A DNA stretch of 64,000 nt from assembly GCF_014851815.1 (NCBI RefSeq), contig NZ_JACVAJ010000001.1, forward strand, positions 558,001 through 622,000. The letters run 5' to 3'. The notes under the pieces are model-generated. The model saw nothing but the letters and a program-made list of their open reading frames with translations, did not search any database and had not been told where the DNA came from. Both the position numbers and the translations under genes were made by a program. This stretch comes from Pseudoxanthomonas sp. PXM01. Lineage in GTDB: Bacteria > Pseudomonadota > Gammaproteobacteria > Xanthomonadales > Xanthomonadaceae. Below are positions 31,121-40,320 of the stretch, one piece after another (position 1 is the stretch's first letter; every line of letters begins with the position of its first letter).

Positions 31121-31330
31121 TTACAGCGCCTGCACCTGGTCGGCCTGCATGCCCTTCTGGCCCTGCACGGCGACGAAGGAGACCGCCTGGCCTTCCTTCA
31201 GCGACTTGAAGCCATTGCCCTGGATCGAGCGGAAGTGCACGAACAGGTCGGGGCCGCTCTGCGGGGTGATGAAGCCGAAGCCCTTGGCGTCGTTGAACCA
31301 CTTGACGGTACCGGTCTGACGATCAGACAT
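31121..31330 (-). CDS. Cold-shock protein (CspA family)
   Basis: A 69-residue cold-shock domain protein. RNP1 is KGFGFI and RNP2 is DLFVHF, with VKWFND at the start; these bind single-stranded nucleic acid and melt RNA structure. The start is ATG 31330, with AGGAG 8 bases upstream. A gene-free stretch of about 300 bases lies upstream, as expected for the long regulatory leader of cold-inducible csp genes. It is convergent with dbpA; the two share a terminator. Which csp paralogue it is cannot be told. Confidence 0.93.
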   Translation of the reverse strand: MSDRQTGTVKWFNDAKGFGFITPQSGPDLFVHFRSIQGNGFKSLKEGQAVSFVAVQGQKGMQADQVQAL

Positions 31331-31639
31331 CTTTACTAACTCCTGAAACATGGATGAAAGGACCACAACCCCGGTGGAACCGGGACGGGACTGGGTTTGC
31401 AGGCGTTGGTAAAGCGGGAAGATGTAGCAGATGTATCTACCGCATCAGGCTCACGATTCACGGTGACCCTGGCAAGCACAGTGCCGCGCACTCTACCGGG
31501 GTTTCCACGTAAAAGCGAATCCCTTTTGAGCGAAAGCTGAACAGGGGTGTCTTGGCCGCCCTGTGTAACCGGTTGCGGCCGGCCGCGGGGCGTCCACGGA
31601 TGCGTCGTATGATGGCGCCCCTTTCGCCGAACCCCCACC
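31331..31639 (-). other. Gene-free stretch: probable cspA leader and yaeQ promoter
   Basis: About 309 bases between cspA and divergent yaeQ hold no convincing gene. The cspA side has an AGGAG site and is less GC-rich than the neighbouring genes. TATGAT at 31608-31613 on the plus strand is a -10-like box 26 bases before the yaeQ start. I could not fix a promoter for cspA. Confidence 0.5.
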
Positions 31640-32197
31640 ATGGCCCTCAAGTCCACCGTCGTCAAAGCCGAACTGCAGATCAGCGACATGGACCGGCATT
31701 ACTACGGTGCCCATGGCCTGACGCTGGCCCAGCACCCTTCCGAAACGGACGAGCGGCTGATGGTGCGCCTGCTCGCCTTCGCCCTGTACGCCGAGGACCG
31801 CCTGGAGTTCGGCAAGGGTCTCAGCAACGAAGAAGAACCCGACCTGTGGCGCAAGGATTACACCGGTCTGATCGAGCAATGGATCGATCTGGGCCAGCCG
31901 GACGAATCCCGGGTTCGCAAGGCCTGTGGACGCGCCCGCGAAGTCGTAGTGGTCAACTACGGTGGCCGCGCCGCCGATCTCTGGTGGGACAGGAACGCGG
32001 CGCTGCTGGCCCGCCACCGCAACCTGACGGTGCTCGACATCGCGCCGGAGGCGGTGGACGCACTTACTGCGCTGATGGTCCGCAGCATGCGCTTCAACGT
32101 GATGATCCAGGACGGCGAGATGCAGTGGATGACGGACGACCGCGTGGTCAGCGTCATTCCCGCCATCCGTCAGGCAGGCCTCGCGCGGGCCGCCTGA
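31640..32197 (+). CDS. yaeQ: YaeQ family protein
   Basis: This 185-residue protein matches YaeQ/PF07152 along its length: KSTVVKAELQISDMDRHYY at the start, DYTGLIEQWIDLGQPDESRVRKA in the middle and MSWMTD-like QWMTDD near the end. The fold resembles PD-(D/E)XK nucleases, but its activity is not settled; it was first noted as a suppressor of haemolysin loss in RfaH mutants. It ends 4 bases before the flavoprotein gene, so the two may be one operon. Confidence 0.93.
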   Translation: MALKSTVVKAELQISDMDRHYYGAHGLTLAQHPSETDERLMVRLLAFALYAEDRLEFGKGLSNEEEPDLWRKDYTGLIEQWIDLGQPDESRVRKACGRAREVVVVNYGGRAADLWWDRNAALLARHRNLTVLDIAPEAVDALTALMVRSMRFNVMIQDGEMQWMTDDRVVSVIPAIRQAGLARAA

Positions 32198-32201
32198 CCG
32201 C

Positions 32202-33383
32202 ATGGTGCCGTCCCATGACGTGCTGGTCATCGGCGGAGGTGCGGCCGGGCTGATGACGGCCCTCACCGCCGGCCAGCGTGGCCTGCGCGTGCTGGTCGTC
32301 GAACACGCCAACAAGGTCGGCAAGAAGATCCTGATGTCCGGCGGCGGGCGCTGCAACTTCACCAATACCGGCACCACGCCCGCGAATTTCCTGTCGGCCA
32401 ACCCGCACTTCTGCAAGTCGGCGCTGGCGCGCTACACGCCCGCGGACTTCATCGAACTGGTCGATCGTCATGGCGTCGCCTGGCACGAGAAGGAGCTCGG
32501 CCAGCTCTTCTGCGACGTCTCCTCCAAACTGATCGTGAAGCTGCTGGTCGATGAATGCATCGCGGCCGGCGTGCGGATCGAGACCGGCTGCAGCGTGCAC
32601 AAAGTCGAACAGGTCGATGGCGTGTTCCGGCTGGACACGGCGCTGGGCCGCTTCGCCGCGCCGTCGCTGGTGATCGCCACCGGCGGCTTGTCGATTCCCA
32701 GCATGGGCGCCACCGGCTTCGGCTACGAACTGGCGCGCCAGTTCGGCCACGAGGTGCTGCCCACCCGTGCAGGACTGGTGCCGCTGACGCTCAGTGGCAA
32801 GCATCAGCAACGCCTGGCCGACCTCAGCGGCGTGTCGTTTCCCGTGGAGGCGCAGTGCGGCAAGGCACGCTTCCGCAACTTCATGCTGTTGACGCATCGC
32901 GGCGTCAGCGGGCCGTCGATCCTGCAGATCTCGTCTTACTGGCAACCGGGTGATGACCTGCGGCTCGACCTGCTGCCCGACCGCGACGCGCTGGACTGGC
33001 TGCAGGCGCAACAGAAGCAGCGCCCCGACGCCGAGCTGAAGACCGTGCTGTCCGATGCACTGCCGCGCCGCTTCGCCCAGCGCGTGTGCGAGGTGTGGTT
33101 GCCGAACCGGCCGATGAAGCAGTTCAACGCCCCCCAGCTGAAGGAAGCCGCCACCCTGCTTGCCGACTGGCCGCTGGTCGCCAGCGGCACCGAGGGCTAC
33201 CGCACCGCGGAGGTCACGCTGGGCGGCGTGGACACCGACGGCGTATCCAGCAGCACGATGATGTCGAAGCACGTGCCCGGGCTGTTCTTCGTCGGCGAGG
33301 TGCTGGACGTCACCGGCTGGCTGGGCGGCTACAACTTCCAGTGGGCCTGGGCCTCGGGCCACGCGGCGGGCATGGCGGCCTGA
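32202..33383 (+). CDS. HI0933/BaiN-family FAD-dependent oxidoreductase
   Basis: A 393-residue flavoprotein with the FAD motif VLVIGGGAAGLMTALTAG. VGKKILMSGGGRCNFTN and the C-terminal GYNFQWAWASGHAAGMAA are the family hallmarks (YhiN/HI0933, COG2081). Substrates of most members are unknown. The start is ATG 32202; a short overlap frame upstream belongs to yaeQ. A second, more distant family member lies at 43483-44745. Confidence 0.9.
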   Translation: MVPSHDVLVIGGGAAGLMTALTAGQRGLRVLVVEHANKVGKKILMSGGGRCNFTNTGTTPANFLSANPHFCKSALARYTPADFIELVDRHGVAWHEKELGQLFCDVSSKLIVKLLVDECIAAGVRIETGCSVHKVEQVDGVFRLDTALGRFAAPSLVIATGGLSIPSMGATGFGYELARQFGHEVLPTRAGLVPLTLSGKHQQRLADLSGVSFPVEAQCGKARFRNFMLLTHRGVSGPSILQISSYWQPGDDLRLDLLPDRDALDWLQAQQKQRPDAELKTVLSDALPRRFAQRVCEVWLPNRPMKQFNAPQLKEAATLLADWPLVASGTEGYRTAEVTLGGVDTDGVSSSTMMSKHVPGLFFVGEVLDVTGWLGGYNFQWAWASGHAAGMAA

Positions 33384-33452
33384 CGCACTGCGGCGTTCCC
33401 GCCAGGGCCGCCTTTGCTAGCCTTTGGAAACCGGTGTCATCCGAAGGTTTCC

Positions 33453-35063
33453 ATGACCGCATCTCCCCAAACGCCGCGGCGCCACTTCTTGGGGCAGCTG
33501 GCCGGCACATCGGCGCTCGTCACCCTGGCCGCTACCCTGCCCGCCACTGCCGCCTCCCGCAACCCGGTCTTCGCGACCACCCGCAGCGGCCGCATAGCCG
33601 GCATCGTCGAACGGGGCGTGCACGTCTTTCGCGGCGTGCCCTACGGGGCCGACACCGGCACACGACGCTTCCAGCGTGCGCTGCGGGAAACCGCATGGAC
33701 CGGCGTACGCGATGCGGTCCGCTTTGGCGCATCCGCCCCGCAGCGCGGCGATGCCGATGGCCAGACCGTCAGCGAGGACTGCCTGTTCCTCAACGTCTTT
33801 ACCCCTGCCCTGCGCGATCGTGGCAGGCGACCCATTCTGTTCTACATCCATGGCGGCGGCTACAACAACGGCTCGGGATCCCATCCGCTCTACGACGGCG
33901 TGAACCTGTGTCGCCGCGGCGATGTCGTCGTAGTCACCGTCAACCATCGGCTCAATGCGTTCGGCTATCTCTACCTGGGCGAAACCGGCGACGAACGCAT
34001 GCTGGACTCGGGAAACGTCGGCCAGCTCGACCTGATCGACGCGCTGCGCTGGGTGCGCGAGCACGCGCATGAGTTCGGGGGCGATGCCGGGAACGTCACC
34101 GTGTTCGGCCAGTCCGGAGGCGGCGCCAAGATCGCCACGCTGATGGCGATGCCGGAGGCCGACGGCCTGTTCCACAAGGCGATGACGATGAGCGGCCAGC
34201 AGGTGACCGCCGCCGGCCCGCGCGCGGCGGCGCAGCGCAGCGCGCTGTTCCTGGCCGAACTCGGCCTGCGGCCCGGCGACATCGATGGGTTGCTGACGAT
34301 GCCGATGGCACGTCTGCTGGAGGCCACCCGGGTCCGGGATCCGTCGCGCGCAGAGAACACATCGCTCTACTTCGGCCCGGTGCTGGACTCGCGCAGCCTG
34401 CCCCGCCATCCCTTCTACCCGGATGCGCCCTCGCAGTCATCGCGCATCCCGATGGTCGTCGGCAACACACGCGACGAAACTCGCGCCTTCCTCGGCCACG
34501 AGGAAGCGAATTTCAGCCTCGCATGGGATCAGCTGCCGCAGAAGCTGCGCGAGCAGCAGTACGTGGATCTGTCGCCGGACGTGGTGATAACCGAGTACCG
34601 GCGGCTGTATCCGGCTTACACGCCGTCGGAAGTCTTCTTCGCCGCGACCACCGCCGGGCGCTCGTGGCGTGGTGCGATCATCGAAGCCGAAGAGCGCGCG
34701 AAACACGGGGCACTGACGTGGGTCTACCAGCTCGACTGGCGATCACCCGCGGACGGCGGACGGCTGCGCGCCTTCCACACGCTCGACATCCCGCTGGTGT
34801 TCGACAACACAGGCGCCGAAGGCTCGAAGACCGGCACCGATACCCGCGCCCGCACGATGGCGGCGCGCCTGAGCAGCGCGCTGATCGCCCTCGCCCGCCA
34901 CGGCGACCCGAACCACGCGGACATTCCATCGTGGCCGCCGTACATGCTGCCGCAGCGGCAGACGATGGTGTTCGACGACGACAGTGGCATGCAGGACGAC
35001 CCGCGCGGCGGCGAGCGGCGGCTCTACGAACGCGTGCCGTTCGTACAACGAGGCACGATGTAG
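33453..35063 (+). CDS. Type-B carboxylesterase, Tat-exported
   Basis: A 536-residue alpha/beta-hydrolase with a twin-arginine signal (PRRHFLGQLAG) and a hydrophobic stretch to about residue 34. The oxyanion loop is YIHGGGYNNGS, and the nucleophile Ser lies in VFGQSGGGAKIA (about residue 228). EDCLFLNVFTP is the type-B signature. The catalytic His is probably in the AFHTLDIPLVF segment. It hydrolyses carboxylic esters; the substrate is unknown. Its TAG stop lies in a repeat unit (35061-35085). Confidence 0.88.
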   Translation: MTASPQTPRRHFLGQLAGTSALVTLAATLPATAASRNPVFATTRSGRIAGIVERGVHVFRGVPYGADTGTRRFQRALRETAWTGVRDAVRFGASAPQRGDADGQTVSEDCLFLNVFTPALRDRGRRPILFYIHGGGYNNGSGSHPLYDGVNLCRRGDVVVVTVNHRLNAFGYLYLGETGDERMLDSGNVGQLDLIDALRWVREHAHEFGGDAGNVTVFGQSGGGAKIATLMAMPEADGLFHKAMTMSGQQVTAAGPRAAAQRSALFLAELGLRPGDIDGLLTMPMARLLEATRVRDPSRAENTSLYFGPVLDSRSLPRHPFYPDAPSQSSRIPMVVGNTRDETRAFLGHEEANFSLAWDQLPQKLREQQYVDLSPDVVITEYRRLYPAYTPSEVFFAATTAGRSWRGAIIEAEERAKHGALTWVYQLDWRSPADGGRLRAFHTLDIPLVFDNTGAEGSKTGTDTRARTMAARLSSALIALARHGDPNHADIPSWPPYMLPQRQTMVFDDDSGMQDDPRGGERRLYERVPFVQRGTM

Positions 35064-35183
35064 GGCGGGCCCAGGCCCGCCATTACCATCCAATCGCTCG
35101 CATCCACAAAGATCGAGGCCGCAGCGACTCCGCCGCACACCCCACCACCAACGCCATGCGATGGCGGGCTTGAGCCCGACCTA
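35061..35183. repeat. Inverted pair of TAGGGCGGGC-type repeat units
   Basis: TAGGGCGGGCCCAGGCCCGC (from 35061) and the inverted GCGGGCTTGAGCCCGACCTA (to 35183) lie 75 bases apart between two convergent genes. Each unit is palindromic (GCGGGC/GCCCGC). The TAG stop codons of both flanking genes are the outer ends of these units. Confidence 0.8.
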
Positions 35184-36164
35184 CGACCGCATGACCTCCG
35201 CGGCGATCTCGAACGAACGCAGCCGCTTGCCGTGGTCGAAGATATTGGCGGTCAGCATCAGCTCGTCGGGGCGATGTCGCTGGATGAACTCGGCGATGCC
35301 CTTGCGCACGGTATCGGGATTGCCGACGACGGCACAGGCCAGCGCCTGCGCGACGCCCGCTTTCTCGTGCGGTTGCCAGAACGCTTCGATATCGTCGATC
35401 GGCGGTGGCACCAGGCCGGCGCGGCCGCGGCGCAGGTTCACGAAAGCCTGCTGTTGGGTGGTGAACAGGTAGCGCGCTTCCTCGTCGGTCTCGGCGGCCA
35501 CCACGTTCAACGCCAGCATCGCGTGCGGTTTGGCCAGATGCTTGGACGGACGGAAGTCGCGGTGGTACAGCAACAGTGCCTGGTCCATCGCATCCGGGGC
35601 GAAGTGCGACGCGAACGCATACGGCAGGCCGAGCGCGGCAGACAATTGCGCACCGAACAGGCTGGAACCCAGCAACCAGACCGGCACGTCAAGCCCGGCG
35701 CCCGGCACGGCGCGCACGGCCTGTCCTTCCTGCACCGGCTCGAAGTAGCGCAGCAGTTCCTGCACATCCTGTGGGAACTGCTCGGCGCTGTCGAAATAGC
35801 GGCGCAAGGCACGCGCCGTCGGCTGGTCGGTGCCGGGCGCGCGTCCCAACCCCAGATCGATGCGTCCCGGGTACAGCGACGCCAGCGTACCGAACTGCTC
35901 GGCCACCTGGAGCGGCGAATGGTTCGGCAGCATGATGCCGCCGGAACCGACGCGGATGGTCGACGTCGCACCCGCGACGTGTCCGATCAGCACGGCCGTC
36001 GCCGCACTGGCGATGCCCGGCATGTTGTGGTGCTCAGCAAGCCAGTAGCGCGTGTAGCCCCAGCGCTCGGCATGCTGCGCCAGGTCGCGCATGTGGACGA
36101 AAGCCTGGGTGGTGTCGCTGCCTTCGCAGACGGGGGCCAGATCGAGAAGCGAGTACGGGATCAT
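35181..36164 (-). CDS. LLM-class flavin-dependent oxidoreductase
   Basis: A 327-residue bacterial luciferase-like protein. [29 protein letters not shown] and [21 protein letters not shown] match the group-1 YhbW-like LLM proteins, which use reduced FMN to oxidise substrates that are mostly unknown. [11 protein letters not shown] follows. I chose ATG 36164 because homologues start near here; the frame continues upstream. The next gene on this strand is the GST at 36249. Confidence 0.93.
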   Translation of the reverse strand: MIPYSLLDLAPVCEGSDTTQAFVHMRDLAQHAERWGYTRYWLAEHHNMPGIASAATAVLIGHVAGATSTIRVGSGGIMLPNHSPLQVAEQFGTLASLYPGRIDLGLGRAPGTDQPTARALRRYFDSAEQFPQDVQELLRYFEPVQEGQAVRAVPGAGLDVPVWLLGSSLFGAQLSAALGLPYAFASHFAPDAMDQALLLYHRDFRPSKHLAKPHAMLALNVVAAETDEEARYLFTTQQQAFVNLRRGRAGLVPPPIDDIEAFWQPHEKAGVAQALACAVVGNPDTVRKGIAEFIQRHRPDELMLTANIFDHGKRLRSFEIAAEVMRS

Positions 36165-36248
36165 GAGTGTGCCGTTAATGACGATGCCATCGTCATGGGG
36201 CCGTGCGATGGAGGATTCCACCGCACGCCACGGGATGCTGTATCCCGC

Positions 36249-36920
36249 TCAGCCGAGCAGATCGAAGGGACCGCCCTGCTCCAGCGCCCGCTGGTAGGCG
36301 GGGCGCGCGTGGATGCGGGCGAGGAACCCCGCAAGATTCGGATACGTCTCCAGGCCGGCGCGTACCGCGGCCGCTTCGACCGGAAAACTCATCTGGATAT
36401 CGGCCGCGCTGAATTGTTCACCGGCGAACCATGCCGTCTTGCCGAGTTCGCGCTCCATGTAGTCCAGGTGCAGCGTCACCTGCGGCCCCACGAACGTCCG
36501 CATCGCCTTGTCGGCGATGCCGCGCGCGATCGGGCGGGCGAAGAACGGCATGGGCAGCTTCTTCAATCGCGAGAACACCAGGCTCAGCAGCATCGGCGGC
36601 ATCGCCGAGCCTTCGGCATAGTGCAGCCAGTAGCGGTAGCGCAGGTGCTCCGCCGTCCCCGGCGACGGTGCGAACCGGCGCGCGGCGTCGTAACGCTCCA
36701 CCAGGTATTCGAGCACAGCACCGGATTCGGCCAGCACGTGTTCGCCATCCACAACTACCGGCGATTTGCCGAGCGGATGGATCTTCTTGAGTTCAGGTGG
36801 CGCCAGCATCGTCTTCGCGTCGCGCTGGTAGCGGACCACGGTGTAGTCCAGGCCCAGTTCCTCCAGCAGCCACAACACGCGCTGCGAACGGGAGTTGTTG
36901 AGGTGGTGGACGGTGATCAT
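36249..36920 (-). CDS. Glutathione S-transferase family protein
   Basis: A 223-residue protein with the N-terminal thioredoxin-fold domain (VHHLNNSRSQRVLWLLEEL, then LGKSPVVVDGEHVLAESGAV) and the helical C-terminal domain (FAGEQFSAADIQMSFPVEAA). The NSRSQRV start is typical of the beta/GstB-like bacterial class in which Ser rather than Tyr may activate glutathione. ATG 36920 is preferred to upstream starts. Substrate unknown. Confidence 0.92.
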   Translation of the reverse strand: MITVHHLNNSRSQRVLWLLEELGLDYTVVRYQRDAKTMLAPPELKKIHPLGKSPVVVDGEHVLAESGAVLEYLVERYDAARRFAPSPGTAEHLRYRYWLHYAEGSAMPPMLLSLVFSRLKKLPMPFFARPIARGIADKAMRTFVGPQVTLHLDYMERELGKTAWFAGEQFSAADIQMSFPVEAAAVRAGLETYPNLAGFLARIHARPAYQRALEQGGPFDLLG

Positions 36921-36969
36921 GCCGGCGCTCCGCGTGGGGTTCGCCATCCTACCGCGCGGCATATACCGT

Positions 36970-37035
36970 TGTGGGAGCGGCGTGAGTCGCGATCGCTATC
37001 CCTGCTCCATCATCGCGACTTACGTCGCTCCCACA
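36970..37035. repeat. Inverted pair of REP-type units (TGTGGGAGCGGC family)
   Basis: TGTGGGAGCGGCGTGAGTCG (from 36970) and the inverted GACTTACGTCGCTCCCACA (to 37035) lie 20 bases apart. This is the same family as at 25205-25300, with TGTGGG in place of TGTAGG. It sits between the end of selO and the start of the GST gene. Confidence 0.85.
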
Positions 37036-37058
37036 CCTGTCATACCTGTCATTGCACT

Positions 37059-38636
37059 CTACGAGCTGCACGACAGCATCGAGCATCCCGCCCGCTGTCT
37101 CGCCCAGTCGGGCCTCTTCTGCGCGAACCGTTCGCGTCCCGGCTGGTCGTCGTACGGCCGGCGTATGACGTCGAGCAGTTCGTGTACGCCCGACAGGTCG
37201 CCGGCCTCGGCCGCATCGATCGCCTGCTGCGCCAGGTAGTTGCGCAGCACGTACCGCGGGTTGGCCAGCCGCATGCGTTCGCGGCGTGTCGCCGGATCCT
37301 GCGCCTCTTCGGCAAGCCGCGCCGCGTAACCGTCGAACCAGTCCCGCAGCCCCGGCATCGCGTCCTCGCGCTTCGCCGGGTCGTAGAAGACGCCATCGAA
37401 CGCCGACAGCGACGCATCGGCCGGATCGGCCGGATCGGCATCCATCAGAGCACGAAAAAAGAGCGTCATGTCCATCTCGCCCTGATGCAGCAACGCCTGC
37501 AACGTCTCCATCCGGACGACGTCGTCATCGCGGCAGTCCGCCAGCCCCAGCTTCGCCGCGATGGTCTCCCGGTCGACGCGTGCATAGACGTCGGCGAAGC
37601 GCTGCAAGCCCGCCTGCAACGCCTCCACGCCATCGAACAGCGGCGACAGTGCCTGCGCGAAACGGCTCAGGTTCCACCACGCGACCCGCGGCTGCCAGCC
37701 GAAGCGGTAACGGCGTCCCTGCGCATCGGTGGTGTTCGGCGTCCAATCCGGGTCGTAGTTGTCGATCCAGCCGTAGGGACCGTAATCGATGGTCAGGCCC
37801 AGCACGGACATGTTGTCGGTGTTCATTACGCCATGGACGAAACCCACCCGCATCCAGTGCGCCACCATCACCGCCGTGCGTTCGCAGATCTCGGCGAACC
37901 ACGCGGCGTAGAGCGCCTCGCCTTCGCCCGACAGATGCGGGAAGTCGCGGCGTATCGTGAAGTCCACCAGCGTATGCAGCAAATCCGTCTCGCCGCGCGA
38001 GGCCGGCAGCTGGTAATGGCCGAAGCGCAGGAATGACGGCGCCACACGGCAGACGACCGCGCCCGGCTCCGGGTTCGGGTGGCCGTCATAGAACATGTCG
38101 CGCACCACCGCCTCGCCCGTGCCGACCAGGCTGAGTGCCCGCGTCGTCGGCACACCGAGGTGATGCATCGCTTCACTGCAGAGGAACTCGCGGATCGAGG
38201 AGCGCAGCACCGCGCGCCCGTCCGCGGTGCGCGAATACGGTGTCGGCCCTGCACCTTTCAGCTGCAGCTCCAAACGCTCGCCGGCAGCATTGACCACTTC
38301 GCCCAGCGTGATCGCACGCCCGTCGCCGAGCTGCCCGGCCCAGTTGCCGAACTGGTGGCCACCGTAGTTGCCTGCGTATGGCCGCATGCCTGACAGCAGC
38401 GCGTTGCCACCGAAGACGTTGGCGAACGCAGGCGATGCGACGTCGGCGTCATCGAGGCCGAGCAACGAGGCGACCTCGCGCGAGTGCGCCAGCAAGGTCG
38501 GCGCCGCCACCGGTGTCGGTTCCACCGCCGACCAGAGCGCGCCGCGCACCTCGCGCCGACGGAACCCCTGCTCGGGATCGCCGGGAAGTTCGTCGACGAA
38601 ACGGTTGTCGAAACGCAGGGCGTCCAGGCCGCTCAT
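37059..38636 (-). CDS. selO: Protein adenylyltransferase SelO
   Basis: SelO (YdiU) transfers AMP to protein side chains and has a pseudokinase fold. In this 525-residue protein the family's [20 protein letters not shown] is the nucleotide-binding region near residue 122. [22 protein letters not shown] holds the metal-binding Asn and Asp residues. The C-terminus ends CSMLSCSS, the cysteine form of the end that carries selenocysteine in animal SelO. The start ATG 38636 overlaps the trhO stop by four bases. Confidence 0.93.
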   Translation of the reverse strand: MSGLDALRFDNRFVDELPGDPEQGFRRREVRGALWSAVEPTPVAAPTLLAHSREVASLLGLDDADVASPAFANVFGGNALLSGMRPYAGNYGGHQFGNWAGQLGDGRAITLGEVVNAAGERLELQLKGAGPTPYSRTADGRAVLRSSIREFLCSEAMHHLGVPTTRALSLVGTGEAVVRDMFYDGHPNPEPGAVVCRVAPSFLRFGHYQLPASRGETDLLHTLVDFTIRRDFPHLSGEGEALYAAWFAEICERTAVMVAHWMRVGFVHGVMNTDNMSVLGLTIDYGPYGWIDNYDPDWTPNTTDAQGRRYRFGWQPRVAWWNLSRFAQALSPLFDGVEALQAGLQRFADVYARVDRETIAAKLGLADCRDDDVVRMETLQALLHQGEMDMTLFFRALMDADPADPADASLSAFDGVFYDPAKREDAMPGLRDWFDGYAARLAEEAQDPATRRERMRLANPRYVLRNYLAQQAIDAAEAGDLSGVHELLDVIRRPYDDQPGRERFAQKRPDWARQRAGCSMLSCSS

Positions 38637-39394
38637 GCGGCGTCCGCGGCGGCGTCCGCGGCGGCGTCCACCAGCGGCGTCAGGTCCGGGCGCAGCGCCA
38701 CGCGTTCGTCGAACACGAAACAGGCACCGTCGTAACCGAAACCGCCGACCTGCTCGAAGTACCCCAGGATGCCATCGTCCAGCTGCAACACGTTGTCCAT
38801 GCCGTCGGCCTGCATCCACAGCGCAGCCTTCTCGCAGCGGATGCCGCCAGTGCAGAAACTGACCACGGTGGCGTCCTGCAAGGCGTCGCGATGCGGTGCC
38901 AGTGCGGCGGGCAGATCGGTGAACTTGTCGATCGGCAGGGTCAGCGCACCGGCGAAGGTGCCGTACTCGATTTCCTGCGCGTTGCGGGTGTCCAGCATCA
39001 CCACGCGGCGGCCCGCGTCGTCATGTCCCTGCTCCAGCCAGCGCGCCAGCGTGCGGGGTTCAACGACCGGTGCCCGCGCGTCCTCGGGCGTGGTGCCCGG
39101 ACGGCGGAAGCTGATGATCTCGGGCTTCACCTTGACCTTGAGCCGGGCGAAGGGAATCTGCAGGCTGCGGCTGTACTTCACCCGCAGTCCGGTGAAGCGT
39201 GCGTCTTCGCGCAGCGGCGCAAGGAAGGATTCGATCGCGTCGGCCTCGCCGGCCAGGAACAGGTTCAACCCCTCGCCCGCCACCAGTACCGAGCCGCGTA
39301 GCGACAAAACGTCCGCACGGGCATGCAAAGTGGCCGCGAACTCGTCGGGCGCATCGATGGGGACGAAGTGGTAAGCGGCGATGTTGGTGACCAT
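38633..39394 (-). CDS. trhO: tRNA uridine(34) hydroxylase TrhO-like rhodanese
   Basis: TrhO (YceA) makes 5-hydroxyuridine at position 34 of some tRNAs using oxygen. The N-terminal region has [17 protein letters not shown] and the rhodanese domain carries the active-site loop [14 protein letters not shown] near residue 186. At 253 residues it is shorter than the usual 300 and seems to lack the C-terminal Cys-rich domain; the end is a low-complexity AADAA run coded by a 12-bp tandem repeat. The stop overlaps selO. Function as TrhO is inferred from the loop. Confidence 0.85.
   Translation of the reverse strand: MVTNIAAYHFVPIDAPDEFAATLHARADVLSLRGSVLVAGEGLNLFLAGEADAIESFLAPLREDARFTGLRVKYSRSLQIPFARLKVKVKPEIISFRRPGTTPEDARAPVVEPRTLARWLEQGHDDAGRRVVMLDTRNAQEIEYGTFAGALTLPIDKFTDLPAALAPHRDALQDATVVSFCTGGIRCEKAALWMQADGMDNVLQLDDGILGYFEQVGGFGYDGACFVFDERVALRPDLTPLVDAAADAAADAA
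38637..38669. repeat. 12-bp tandem repeat at the trhO-selO junction
   Basis: GCGGCGTCCGCG is repeated 2.75 times. It encodes the last AADAA units of TrhO and ends at the start codon of selO. Changes in copy number keep the frame. Confidence 0.8.
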
Positions 39395-39432
39395 GGTGCG
39401 ATTTTACCGTCCGTCGGCCATCCGCCTTTTAT

Positions 39433-39448
39433 TCAACCAAGTGGTTGA
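39433..39448. promoter_or_regulatory. Operator palindrome 1 of the ArsR operon
   Basis: TCAACCA-AG-TGGTTGA, with 7-bp perfect arms. It lies upstream of the regulator start, centred exactly 40 bases from the second palindrome. Confidence 0.75.
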
Positions 39449-39472
39449 CAGTCATGAGCGTCGCCGAAATAC

Positions 39473-39488
39473 TCAACCACATGGTTGA
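39473..39488. promoter_or_regulatory. Operator palindrome 2 overlapping the ArsR start codon
   Basis: TCAACCA-CA-TGGTTGA has the same arms as palindrome 1. Its right arm contains the ATG (39481) of the regulator, so repressor binding would cover the start. The pair strongly suggests autoregulation. Confidence 0.75.
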
Positions 39489-39843
39489 ACATGACTCTCC
39501 CCGGCTCGACGCCGTCTTCCACGCCCTCGCAGACGGCACCCGTCGCCGCATGTTGCGCAGCCTGGGCGGACAGCCGCGCAGCGTCAGCGAACTGGCAGCG
39601 CCGTTCCAGATTTCGCTGGCCGCGGCCTCCAAGCACATCAAGGTGCTGGAACGCGCCGGCCTGGTGACGCGGCAAATCCAGGGCCGCACTCACTTGTGCC
39701 ACCTCCGGCCACAGGCGCTGGCCGAAGGCGAGGCTTGGCTGCGGCAGTACGAGCAGTTCTGGAGCGCCCGCCTCGACGCCCTCGATGCCGTCCTGCAAGC
39801 GGACACCACACCCCTCGCCGCCTCGCCCAGGAAAACGCCATGA
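39481..39843 (+). CDS. ArsR-family transcriptional regulator
   Basis: A 120-residue winged-helix repressor of the ArsR subgroup that is linked to SRPBCC genes. AVFHALADGTRRRMLRSLGG and the recognition helix region ISLAAASKHIKVLERAGLV are typical; no metal-binding Cys pair of ArsR/SmtB type is visible. The start is ATG 39481 inside the second palindrome, giving the common MVEH beginning. Upstream starts (39445, 39454) are possible but no ribosome binding site favours them. The next gene overlaps by ATGA. It probably represses this operon. Confidence 0.88.
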   Translation: MVEHDSPRLDAVFHALADGTRRRMLRSLGGQPRSVSELAAPFQISLAAASKHIKVLERAGLVTRQIQGRTHLCHLRPQALAEGEAWLRQYEQFWSARLDALDAVLQADTTPLAASPRKTP

Positions 39844-40292
39844 CGCTCCCCACCCCGCCCGACACGGTCGACGTCACCGTACAGCGTTCCTTCGACGCGC
39901 CGGCCGAACGCGTGTTCGACGCCTGGCTGACGCCTCGCCTGCTGGGCCAATGGATGTTCGGCCCGGACATCCGCGAAGAAAAACTGCTGCGCCTGGATGT
40001 GGACCCGCGCGTCGGCGGCCGCTTCTCGATGCTGGTCGAACGCGGCGGCGAGCGCATCGACCACGTGGGCGAGTACCTCGTCATCGACCGACCGCACCGC
40101 CTGTCTTTCACCTGGACCATCGCCGGCGAAGCCGACCAGGACGGCAGTGTCGTGGATATCGCCATCTCGCCGACGCCGGGCGGCTGCGAGCTGCGCCTGA
40201 CCCATCACCTGCCGCGCGCCTGGGCGGACTACGCCGACCGCACGCAGCAAGGCTGGAGCACGATGCTGGACGCCCTGCACGCGATGTTCTGA
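39840..40292 (+). CDS. SRPBCC (AHSA1-like) protein
   Basis: A 150-residue START/Bet v1-fold protein. VTVQRSFDAPAERVFDAWLTP, VGGRFSMLVERGG and the C-terminal GWSTMLDALHAMF helix are typical of AHSA1 domains, which bind hydrophobic ligands or partners. It starts in an ATGA overlap with the ArsR gene, so it is the likely controlled target. A second SRPBCC gene follows after 28 bases. Confidence 0.9.
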   Translation: MTLPTPPDTVDVTVQRSFDAPAERVFDAWLTPRLLGQWMFGPDIREEKLLRLDVDPRVGGRFSMLVERGGERIDHVGEYLVIDRPHRLSFTWTIAGEADQDGSVVDIAISPTPGGCELRLTHHLPRAWADYADRTQQGWSTMLDALHAMF

Positions 40293-40320
40293 TTCCTCAT
40301 CACCCTCCACGGAGTGCACC

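Noticed and set aside
35232..38036. 934-codon plus-strand frame over LLM, GST and selO
   Set aside because: It is antisense to three well-supported genes and has no domain.
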